A stretch of DNA of 64,000 nt from Endocalyx cinctus (Eukaryota; Ascomycota; Sordariomycetes; Amphisphaeriales; Apiosporaceae). The translations under genes were made by a program, and so were the position numbers. Each line of letters begins with the position of its first letter. Positions within the stretch are counted from its first letter, which is position 1. Below are positions 55,169 to 64,000 of the stretch, in pieces. Location of the stretch: positions 3,126,441 through 3,190,440 of the forward strand of contig BCKC01000001.1 of the NCBI GenBank assembly GCA_001600455.1, read 5' to 3'. The notes below the pieces were generated by a model. That model searched no databases, was not told the origin of the DNA, and was given only the letters and a program-made list of their open reading frames with translations.

Positions 55169-58100
55169 ATGTCAAGTACAGCGCCAGTCAATAATGGGGG
55201 AGGTGCAACTAATTCCAACTTTGCCTCGCAACCACAACAGACAGCAGCCTCATCATCAGGACCTGCTTCAACAACAACAGCAACTGCGGCGAACTCTACT
55301 TCAACCGCCCCTCCGGCAAATCAAAATTTGAATCAGATAGTAAGGCTTGCATTTGATATATTAAATTATCTGTGATCTTTCCATTTGTGAATCTTCCCCA
55401 TGTCATAACATAATGAGTACATACAATAAATAGCATCTACGCAAGCAAACAAATCTGCGGGTTTCCTTCCACCACACAATATTTTCATTTCACTCACTAC
55501 AGTCAATTCAATCACGTTTATTGCTAGATGAAGATATTCCCCCTCCCGTTTTCATTGACACTGCATTGATACTGAAGAATCTCTTTGAGTCTCCCTTTCA
55601 TAACATCATGCCTCGAACAGTTCATAAAAAAGAGATTCGAATTGTATGTTATGAATCCTCCTAAGTAGGAATTCTTATGAGAAAGAGCCAGAAATATAAA
55701 TACTTATATGTACACGCCACCCCACCTAAGACGAGTTGTCCTCTAAGGATTCATTACATTTCCCCGTTACTCTCTGATACTTACTAGAATGTACCTTGTG
55801 CATTCATGGATCTCTCTACTGACAATTCCGTGCTTTAATAGGTGACAGATTATCTTCTCAAAAAAGGTTACAAACGAACAGAAGAAATATTTCGTCAAGA
55901 AGTCCGAGATTTGGACGAAAGTGGACGCCCACGACAGCATAACGAGACACCTGTCAAGGAGACTATTTATCCTGCGGGCAAGTACTTGGTCTCTTTTAAG
56001 CACTTTGAGAGTTGGGTCGATAATGGAATTGATCTGTATAAGGCAAGTGCAATTCCCAAACCCATCCAAGTCCTATCTATGCTTACATACATTTCAGTTC
56101 GAGTTGGCAAAAATATTATGGCCTCTCTTCGTCTACTCATACCTTCGCCTCGTGAAGCAGCGTTCTTATGCCCATGCTGAAGAATTCATGGGAAAATGTC
56201 GTTCGAGATTTGAGCCTACCCGTGCAGACGAATTGAAAGGACTTGCAACGGTCACCTTGTCCCCACATCTCACCGAGAACTCTATGGTCAAGCTCTATCT
56301 GGAGAACCGGTATATTATTCCCATCAACAAATCTCTTGCGGGACATTTATTTCATTTCTTAGAACGAGAGCTAGATCAGTGTGGTGCAATTGTCCTTGAT
56401 ATCATCCAACAGCATTGCCGCATTGATTCTGTCGACCGAGGCCCTATCGAACCTTTCAGCTTTGAGGCCATCTATCGTAGAGCGCGTAATCAGGAACTTG
56501 AAGAAGTCGATATCCAAGAAGGGATACCCGGACTCACCCATCGAAGTGGCGTAACAAACCGTGACATACTCGATAACTCGGCTGCTTTGAAGCTAGGACC
56601 GCTACCCATAGAACCAGAGTTGCGTAGCGATGTAATCGCTGAGCTGGAAGACGAGGATAAGCTCAACCCCCCCAGAGACGGCGTACCTACATTGGTCGAG
56701 GAGTTCAATGCCATGCATAATATTAAGAAAGAATCGGGCGAATCTCCTCAGCGAACCGATATCCCTTATCCACCTTCCCGTGCTAGGGACGTGGTTATAG
56801 AGATGCAGAAAGTCCGAGAAAACCGTGATAGATTCAAGATTGAAGGTCGTACAGGAGGTGTAGGACCCGGTATATCACTCTGCATGTTCACGTTCCACAA
56901 CCATTTAGGCAGGTAAGGATCCTCCAAATACCCTCCATATGAAATACTTAGAGAATACTGACCTGGATTAGCATCTCATGCGTGGACTTTTCTAAGGATC
57001 AAAAGCTGGTCGCCGTGGGAACCACGGAATCCTATATTCGTGTTTGGACCTTAGATGGAAAGCCTTTGTCTTCGCGTCTGCCACCGGAGAAGGACTTGAA
57101 AGTCAACAACCGCAAACTCATTGGCCATTCTGCTCCTGTATACACTGTTGCTTTCTCTGATGCCATCTCTAACCTTGACAGAAACATCTATGAAGGCTCA
57201 CATAAACCAGAGACAGATCCGCAGCTTCTTATTTCTTGTTCGGCCGATGGTCAAGTTCGATTATGGTCTCTGGAAGTATGGACATGTCTTTGCATTTACA
57301 AAGGTCACGATGGACCGGTAACAAGCTTGTCATGGAACCCTAATGGACACTACTTCGCTACCGGTGGCTGGGATAAAACCGTCCGTATTTGGTCTCAGGA
57401 TCATGCCTCTGCGCAACGTCTGCTCGTCGGTCATGATACCGCCATATCGGCTGTTACCTGGCACCCAAATGGTGCTTATGTGTTTTCGGCGTCTGACGAG
57501 ACTGACAAGTCAATCCGCATGTGGTCCATAGCTAATGGAAATTGTGTTCGTGTCTATACTGGCCATACGGACTACATCTCGGCACTAGAAGTTGCGCCCA
57601 ACGGCAAGATTTTGGCCTCGGCCGATGTTGGTGGCAGTATTTTCCTCTGGGATATTGAGAAAGCAACTCGGATTAAGCGCTGCCGTGGTCATGGTCGTGG
57701 CGGTATATGGTCGCTTGGTTTCAGTGTTGAAAGTAGCGTTCTTGTATCCGGGGGGCAAGATAACACCGTACGTGTCTGGGATGTTAAGATGCCGGCTGAA
57801 GGCACGCGTCCCACGAATAATAATGATGGAGGTGACGGTACAATTGTGGCAGCTGCTGGAGGTCAAGCCAATGGCGAGAAGCAACCGGGTTCAGCTACAC
57901 AGGCCAATAGCAATGCTGGAGGCGGTGGCCCAGTTGGTGGTGGAGGGAAGAAAAAGGGCAAGGAAGTTATGATAACTCCCGACCAGATCAGCGCATTTCC
58001 AACCAAGAAGACACCTGTGTTGAAAGTTCAGTTTACAAGGATGAACCTAGTGGTTGCGGGTGGTTGTTATTACCCAGAGACTCAAGATCGTGAGCGGTAA
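55169..58100 (+). CDS. taf5: TFIID/SAGA subunit TAF5
   Basis: TAF5 is a scaffold of both TFIID and SAGA in the nucleus. Four exons (55169-55339, 55842-56042, 56098-56912, 56972-58100) encode 771 residues. The start ATG is 55169; residues 1-57 are Gln/Thr/Ala-rich. A LisH motif follows at about 58-80 ([19 protein letters not shown]). The TAF5 NTD2 domain is at about 105-225 ([52 protein letters not shown]). The C-terminal WD40 propeller from about 396 shows [66 protein letters not shown] and [14 protein letters not shown] Gly/Asn-rich insert is at about 660-710. Intron 1 is long (502 bp), and intron 2 (56043-56097) has a GC-AG boundary. Confidence 0.95.
56043..56097 (+). other. GC-AG intron in taf5
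   Basis: The exon ends CTGTATAAG and the intron starts GCAAGT, ending TTTCAG before TTCGAGTTG. Only this cut joins GIDLYK to FELAKILW in frame; the nearby GT dinucleotides (56035 and 56047) break the frame. GC donors with an otherwise strong AG|GCAAGT context are the known minor class of U2 introns. Confidence 0.8.
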
Positions 58101-58400
58101 GCTCAACATGCGTTAAACAATAGACCATACCCCATTGAGTATCTATTGCGTTGTCTTGTCACTTATGTGACGATCATGTATACTAGAGATAATGTTCTGT
58201 ACATTATTACTAGGCAGAATATCCGTGCAAAAAATAGAAGCAACCCATAATATGCACTGGGCTACTTAATAAATGAGAAATCATATATGGTATATGCCGT
58301 AGTGTATCTATTCTGTTTTATTAGTGCTAAAATATTTCCTCTTTACAAATATATCTAAGTCGTAAAACTACGAATGATCGTGAAAAGCTCAAGCGCAAGC

Positions 58401-60026
58401 TCAAAGGGTAGTAAGCTGCAAGACCTCCTGATAGATTGCCCATAGACAGTTGATCGATTCACACTCTCTCCTTAATACCTCTGTTGACGTTCTGAATTGA
58501 CCTTGCAGTATAGTCTCGACTGCTTCCCTTATCTGCTCCGGGGTGGGTATTCCGTACCTATTCTCTACATCTTCTTTACCCACTTCACCAGATGAAATTT
58601 CAGGATTTAGGTCGACACCCACGCCAGACCAGCCAACTCGTCTCGCATTCTCTGTCTTGTCCATACCTTCTCCCGCCACAACGAGCGGTGTTCCGTTTGT
58701 GATAGCGTGCCCGATAGCTCCGTACCCAGCGTTTGAGACGAAAACGTCGGCATGCGGAAGGACGGCGTCATACGCGAGGTAGGGCGCTATGTAGATGTTT
58801 GATGAATTGTTTGGATGGGGAAGCTCTAAGGTCGCGGATCTGTGCCCTAGGATTGCAACAACGATAGTATCATAATTACTATCCTTTTTAGAAGAGAACG
58901 CGGATATCGTCGGCAAAATCAGGTTTCGCGGATCGGTCTCGACGGTTCCCTGCGCTACTACCACAATTTTCTTCCTGCCAGGCGTCGAGCGCGTTCGTGA
59001 GTTAGCGAGAATGTCGGCCCACCAGGAATACTCCGGCTCTTCTCCGAAGGTCGGAATTTTCTTGTTTTGTTCGGCCACCGCTGCCGAAAAGGAAGAAGGA
59101 TCGGTCGCGTGGAGGAGCTCGGCGTCCGCCTGAGGTCCTTGCACGAATCCGACCATCCTGAACCCCGAGGGCCAGTCGTCCCGCGGGTACTCAAATTGCG
59201 GCACGCCGAGCTGCAAGATAACAGGATGACAGGTATAATTCGCACCCGAGAGGAAAGGCCCCGGCACGGATCGGGTCGCGCCCGTCTCCGCCATTTTGGA
59301 GTCAAGGAGAGCCGTCAATGGAGCGGATTTGAGCTCCCAGAGGCGCCATAAACGGTCCACGCCCTCGCGGGTCAGCTTCGACAGGGGGATGGCGTATCCG
59401 ACGGGAGGCAGGTCTGCGCTCCGGATTAGAGGAATCGTCACGGAGACGCAGAGCGTCCTTATCTTTCCTTTCGGGGATGGTGACGAGGACGAGGACGACG
59501 GCGAAGAAGAAGGGGAGAAATCATTGCTGCGGTCTATAGCTAGCTCTAATCCCAGATCGGCCGGTAAAGGTGCCCCGTAATACAGCGGCATAATGCCTAG
59601 AAAGAAAGCCTCGGCCAAGACGACGACATCCCTCCCCTCGTTCTCGCGGCTCATCAAATGCAAAGCCTCTTTCACGCACTCCCACTGGTCCGGTATCGGG
59701 TCCAGAACCTGTTCCCGGAGGTCGACCAGCACGCGCTCCCACCACGGTAGCGAGTCGTAGTCCGACGTAGGTGGAGATTCGTAATACGCCCTATCGTCCA
59801 GATCGACGTATTTACTTTTTCCGCGGAGAGGGAGGAACGTCGCACCCGCGGTCTCGATGCGGGCCTTATGAAGACTGGGGCCGAGGAAATACAGCTTGCA
59901 TCCCCGTGCGTGTAGGTATTTGGCTATGCGTAGTATCGGGGAGATGTGGCCCGTAAGCCCGTGCGAGACTACGAGGATGAGGGGTTGGTGGGGAGGAGTT
60001 CGCGCATTTTGCTGTTGCTGCTCCAT
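58401..60026 (-). CDS. UDP-glycosyltransferase-like protein (GT1/MGT fold)
   Basis: A single exon encodes 541 residues, starting at the ATG 60026-60024; the frame extends upstream only through a GTG codon. The N-terminus after a Gln/Pro arm reads ILVVSHGLTGHISPILRIAK, the GT-B acceptor-domain start with the His catalytic base position (SHGLTGH). The C-terminal donor-binding part reads IAPYLAYDAVLPHADVFVSN-AGYGAIGHAITNGTPLVV-AGEGMDKTENARRVG. The usual HGG is SNAGYG and the sugar-contact pair D-Q is D-K, so sugar specificity or activity may differ from typical enzymes. There is no signal peptide or membrane helix, unlike animal UGTs, so it is soluble like bacterial macrolide glycosyltransferases. 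A Ser-rich loop lies at about residue 170-185. It ends convergently with taf5, 300 bp apart. The acceptor is unknown. Confidence 0.85.
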   Translation of the reverse strand: MEQQQQNARTPPHQPLILVVSHGLTGHISPILRIAKYLHARGCKLYFLGPSLHKARIETAGATFLPLRGKSKYVDLDDRAYYESPPTSDYDSLPWWERVLVDLREQVLDPIPDQWECVKEALHLMSRENEGRDVVVLAEAFFLGIMPLYYGAPLPADLGLELAIDRSNDFSPSSSPSSSSSSPSPKGKIRTLCVSVTIPLIRSADLPPVGYAIPLSKLTREGVDRLWRLWELKSAPLTALLDSKMAETGATRSVPGPFLSGANYTCHPVILQLGVPQFEYPRDDWPSGFRMVGFVQGPQADAELLHATDPSSFSAAVAEQNKKIPTFGEEPEYSWWADILANSRTRSTPGRKKIVVVAQGTVETDPRNLILPTISAFSSKKDSNYDTIVVAILGHRSATLELPHPNNSSNIYIAPYLAYDAVLPHADVFVSNAGYGAIGHAITNGTPLVVAGEGMDKTENARRVGWSGVGVDLNPEISSGEVGKEDVENRYGIPTPEQIREAVETILQGQFRTSTEVLRRECESINCLWAIYQEVLQLTTL

Positions 60027-61725
60027 GGGATTGAATATATTTTTCACTAAAATCTGGAGACGTAGCGGTGGATTCCTACAGATTCAATTTGCGATTTCTT
60101 CTATTTTATGATTATGATAAGGTATAGTGTAACGAAATTGGATGTCAGAGCTCGGGGAAACGTTGCCCCCGCCCGAGTCGCGCGGAACACGAAGTATTTA
60201 ACCCTAACCCTGGATGTAGATACGAATGTCTTTGATTTCTTCCCTTCAAATTATCTCATCCAAAATTTATAGTAAACCGACATATCCTAGCTAAAGTTAG
60301 AGATACCGACGCATAGTTACAGGAAATAATAAAAAATATCACGTTTCATGACCTTTTCTCTGCTTTGGCACTCATCTACTTGTCCATAGAATTTTAGATA
60401 CTCTTGAAAAACGCACCTTTTTGTCTTTAAGTACTCATCATTAGGAAATTTCACATTTCCTACTGAATTTCTCTCCTATTTCTTCTTCAGGGAGGCACGC
60501 CTTACTTAAAAGATAGATTTAGACGTAAGAAGAGGAGCGGCCGCAGATGTCGAGCACAGAACTCATCGCTACCAAGTTGCAGCATCATGAGGGTTCATCT
60601 ATTTGCATTGGGAAGCATCACCGTCGAACTTATTATCTTACTAGGAGCATTTATGGATCTCTGCATGCGTGCGCCGTTTATCTGGAGCACCACAACTTTT
60701 ACCCGCAGGCTTAGTAACGCCTCCGATTCTGAAGGCCGCCGGTATATATTACTCGAAGTCCTCGGACAATCTTAATATTCTTTCAAGGCAGATTCAATCA
60801 ATGAAAACAACAAGCTGACCCCCTGTTCATGAATAACCTCGTACAGCTCGCACTCGCTAAGAGAACAAATGGTTATAAGACATCACAGCGAAGATGACAA
60901 ATGATGAAGAAATTTTAACATAGCCAAGGCTCGGTCAGTGTGCGTTGATGAGGAACATGGGGAGAGATCAGAAAATTGGGGTTCTACTCACGAGTCCAAT
61001 GGTGGCTGAGTACGAAAAAAAAGAAAATCAGTCCTATGGTACGAGTGACAGTGAACAAATTTCCCGATACACCCGTTACCTCCCTAGCTTTATCTCAACC
61101 TTAAACGCACATATTAACTTTGTCTCTTTGGTAGTGAAGGAAGACATCTGGGATGTACCAAGCCCAGTGGGTAGTTATAGTAAGCATATGAAGATCGCTG
61201 GAAGATGAATTGCAGTTCGGTGCCATACCTATATGAGAGCATCCCAGTCAAATGCCAAAAAAACCACGTGTAAGAAGCATAAACGAAAGCGACGACGAGA
61301 ACGAGATGTGATACGACAAATTAAATAATAAAAAAAAGGTTAACTGTGTGCTCAGCCTACATGAATTTTATGAAGATATGGAATATTGTATGAGGTTGAG
61401 CTCAGTCAGGGCACTGCGCCAAGCAATAAGATTAGTTGCAGCAATACAATCCAGGTAGGTAGTAATAGAACAGTCCAGTGCAATTACTCCTAATGGTAAA
61501 AGTATTGATGATAATGGGCATTTTAATAGCGCCACACGATGCAGAAGTCGCCTGTAATATCATGAAAAGATCGCCATAATGTATGGATGGCGACGCAGGT
61601 ATATAAAGGTCAAGATGTGACGCATGACAATCATTCCCTTCAACTTCAACCAACAGTCGAGCTTCAAGATCAAGTTCACCTAGAGGATAACATAGAATCG
61701 TGACTCTTTCAGCAACTGTAGCATC
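60027..61725. other. Intergenic DNA between divergent genes
   Basis: About 1.7 kb holds the promoters of the glycosyltransferase (-) and the secreted-protein gene (+). A TTAACCCTAACCC telobox-like motif is at 60,198-60,210, 172 bp upstream of the glycosyltransferase start. Short frames at 60,587-60,775 and 60,945-61,208 have no supporting features. Confidence 0.5.
61600..61607 (+). promoter_or_regulatory. TATA box of the secreted-protein gene
   Basis: TATATAAA, about 119 bp upstream of the ATG at 61,726, with a following C/A-rich leader (CTTCAACTTCAACCAAC). This spacing and context suit a strong, regulated fungal promoter. Confidence 0.55.
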
Positions 61726-62508
61726 ATGGCATTTAAAAATATTATCGCTTTGTCGGCCTCTTTCGGTTTCCTTGCCAATGCTATACCCGTGAAAAGGCAG
61801 TCGGCCGACCTGCCTATCACTATCCTCGAAGGCACCTCACCAGATTTCACCGACCTCACGCTCACACAATCCACTGATACGCTTAACTTGTACCGACAAC
61901 ATCTGAATGAGTCGGGCACGACCGGCCTACTCGCATCAGATATCGCCGCCGCTGACGCCTTTTGGCACTCGACTCTCGAGCAATCAACTACCGGCGCTTT
62001 TACCAAGTACGGCTTCACGCGGATCCAGGGGTTTGCGCCTTCCGAGGAATTCAACGCCATCGACGTAGGCTTATGGTTCGCGGCCGCGGGTACCGGATAC
62101 TACAACGACTTCCTGCGGACGAGTCCGACGCACTACCTCAGCCTCTCGGCCGGCGGGACGCACGACGCCGACACCGCGATCGAGACGATCGAAGGGTGGG
62201 GCGCCGACGGCCCCATCACGTATTTCAAGGCCTATCCGGAAACCAAGCCGGAATTCGTCCCGGCGTTCGAGGATTTCCCCACCCCTTACCAGAACCCCTT
62301 GGCCATCGCCCTGACCGACGGTACCGTCTTCGCTCACTCCCTAACGGCCGCTCGCGACTTGCCGGACGGGAGCGGCGTCGAGATTATTCAGGGTATCTGG
62401 GTCCCCGATAGCACTCCGGACTACGTTGTCGACGGCTTAACTCAGCATATCACCGTCGAATTTGCGAACTGGTTGAAGTTCGCGTATAAGAAAGCGGTTG
62501 GGGCTTAA
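61726..62508 (+). CDS. Small secreted protein of unknown family
   Basis: A single exon encodes 260 residues. Residues 1-19 (MAFKNIIALSASFGFLANA) form a signal peptide. It is followed by IPVKRQ, a dibasic Kex2-type site, so a short propeptide is likely removed. The mature part has no Cys, which is unusual for a secreted fungal protein. It is rich in Asp/Thr/Tyr/Phe, with blocks DIAAADAFWHSTLEQSTTGA, GFTRIQGFAPSEEFNAIDVG, YNDFLRTSPTHYLSLSAGGT and GVEIIQGIWVPDSTPDYVV. One NES sequon is seen near residue 65. I do not recognise a family or catalytic motif. Codons are strongly GC-ending in the second half, as in a real, well-expressed gene. A TATA box lies upstream. Confidence 0.8.
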   Translation: MAFKNIIALSASFGFLANAIPVKRQSADLPITILEGTSPDFTDLTLTQSTDTLNLYRQHLNESGTTGLLASDIAAADAFWHSTLEQSTTGAFTKYGFTRIQGFAPSEEFNAIDVGLWFAAAGTGYYNDFLRTSPTHYLSLSAGGTHDADTAIETIEGWGADGPITYFKAYPETKPEFVPAFEDFPTPYQNPLAIALTDGTVFAHSLTAARDLPDGSGVEIIQGIWVPDSTPDYVVDGLTQHITVEFANWLKFAYKKAVGA

Positions 62509-64000
62509 CTAACGAGGGGCGGGAGAAGAAAGCGAGCTACCGACTGTCCTGGAGTGAGGGCGATATTGAACCAAGGGATAGAGAGTTAAAAATGATGGTA
62601 TCCTGGATGTAATAGAATTATAGAAAATAATAGCTGAGACTAAGTCGACTTTCAGGCCTTTAAACGTGGGGTTGGAGTCTATGTGCGCTCGCTGGTATCT
62701 TCGTCTCTTATCTATCTATCTATCATAGAATATATTTTACACGCTACTCATGTATTTCAGTATCTTATGAATGTCGGCAAACGCTAACTGGTAAAGAGCT
62801 CGGTGAATAATCTTATCCCACACTTTCTTGGCTGTCGCATTCTCCCTAGGGATGTACAGAAACGTGTTGGCCGGTTTTCTAGCATAGGGAATTATTTGCT
62901 GCGCCCGCTACATCTTGCGTAAGCTCCGTGATCCGGGCGCATAAGGGGGGATGCGAGATTCGAAATCAGGCCGTTTATCGATACGTATTCGACCAGCATC
63001 TAGAGGTATGTGCAAGTGAGTGTCTCCGACTAATTGTACCACAGTTGTCTAACCCCTGAGGCAAATCGTACGAGGCCATATCCAACCTTCGGGCTACAAC
63101 CCTGACAGTCTTATTATATAAGTTTCTCTTACCGCCAGACCGCGTCGAATCTTGGCGCCGCGCTTCTTTATGACGTTGTGCTATAGAGATCGACGGCTTC
63201 GGATACCTGTTGTGCCTTCGTGCAGATCTGTTTTTGGACGAAGACTTAGAGGAAGAATGGTCCGGCGGCGGGTGGATGAGGGTAGGTTATCCGAGCCGAT
63301 CAATTTGAAGCTTGCTACTGTGGTAAGGAAATGATCAATCAGTTAGATCATACTACTCGTAGTTGTCCTTTCTCTTTCATGTATTCATGTTTATTGAGGT
63401 CGTCGTTGGTACTTTTATCTTCGGATATCCGCCTCCCGGAATGTTATTTTGAAGATTCGGGTTTCACTCCGGCTCATCTCTTGTTACATTTTAAACAATA
63501 CGTGAGAGCGATATTATCTTTATTCTAGACAAATGTATTTAAGTTTGTACAATTAAAGATAAAAAGGTCTTATAAATCAGTTGTGATGACTTAACACTTG
63601 AGCTGACTCTCGGGGTTTTCTCATGATAACTCCGGCACATTTCGGATTTCCCAAAACGGAATACAATCTCATTCATTGGGGCTGAGTCTAGACTGGGCTC
63701 AGCTTATGAACATCTTGATCCTTCTCATCGTGATCATTCATGGTACAATTTGATTATCAAGTTTCTAGGTTCTCTCTTATGTAGTCTTGACATGAAATTA
63801 TCTACTTATATTGGTAAACTGTCTCCTGATTCAGTTGGTATTTAAGAAGAGTAAATTTCAAATCGCCGAATCCGAACGGAATTTCCACCGGCACGTCAGC
63901 ACACGACCACTCCGCGTGTACGACACTTGAAGTTCTTTATGCGAGTAACAGCGAGTAATCCAAGCCACTAGCACAGTATAGCACGGTAACTACGCTTCGG
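62509..64000. other. Terminal intergenic DNA, no gene supported
   Basis: About 1.5 kb to the window end, with a (TATC)4 run at 62,709-62,724. Two frames (63,152-63,334 and 63,331-63,528) are Arg-rich or composition-biased and have no family features. Part of a gene beyond the right edge cannot be excluded. Confidence 0.5.

Noticed and set aside
60198..60210. Interstitial telomere
   Set aside because: Only about two CCCTAA units are present, far too few for a telomere relic; kept only as a possible telobox.
60945..61208. 87-codon plus-strand frame upstream of the secreted-protein gene
   Set aside because: Its first codon is TTG, internal ATGs give still shorter products, and there is no recognisable feature.

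Overview
The window is nuclear DNA of a filamentous ascomycete (Pezizomycotina, probably Sordariomycetes; this placement is inferred from gene content and style, not from a search). The reasons are small introns of about 53-190 bp with GTAAGT-type donors and CTRAC branch points, TeaR-like, DUF1996 and Clr5-domain genes that are typical of filamentous ascomycetes, a mitochondrial ClpP (absent from budding yeast), and long T- and CT-rich untranslated regions. Gene density is low: about 16 convincing protein genes and one tRNA in 64 kb, separated by AT-rich spacers that hold only microsatellites, short minisatellites and AGGTACCT-type palindromes. I found no intact transposon, CRISPR array, rRNA or virus-derived gene.

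Layout. 1-0.8 kb: 3' part of an unrecognised gene with a possible OTU-like cysteine-protease core, apparently frameshifted at its Gly/Ser-rich repeat tail. 2.6-4.8 kb: cytosolic Hsp90. 5.25-8.33 kb: a divergent pair, an unrecognised mitochondrial protein (-) and mitochondrial ClpP (+). 11.2-13.4 kb: Clr5-domain protein (-). 15.7-18.0 kb: flavin-containing monooxygenase with a C-terminal membrane segment (-). 21.7-23.6 kb: sterol O-acyltransferase (+). 25.8-27.5 kb: J-domain protein (-). 27.5-35.0 kb: a gene desert. 35.5-36.7 kb: metallophosphoesterase (-). 37.4 kb: intron-containing tRNA-Gln (-). 40.9-42.5 kb: TeaR-like prenylated polarity protein (+). 44.3-45.0 kb: orphan membrane protein (+). 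46.0-47.7 kb: secreted DUF1996 protein (+). 48.4-50.5 kb: a second divergent mitochondrial pair, a flavin-reductase-like protein (-) and ribosomal protein bL31m (+). 51.2-53.35 kb: Vps5/SNX1 retromer sorting nexin (-). 53.9-58.1 kb: divergent Med11 (-) and TAF5 (+), both RNA polymerase II general machinery. 58.4-60.0 kb: UDP-glycosyltransferase (-). 61.7-62.5 kb: small secreted protein of unknown family (+).

Most genes are unlinked housekeeping genes; no biosynthetic cluster is evident. Three head-to-head pairs with 490-620 bp promoters join genes of related function: two mitochondrial pairs and one transcription-machinery pair. Exon structures were worked out by hand from splice signals, reading-frame continuity and family sequence. 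They give several unusual structures: two micro-exons in clpP, a GC-AG intron in taf5, a terminal exon of eight codons in the acyltransferase gene, and two tiny 5' exons in vps5. I could not identify a clearly novel multi-gene system. The best candidates for new biology are the two unrecognised membrane/secreted proteins, the frameshifted repeat-tail gene and the regulatory arrays listed in the findings.
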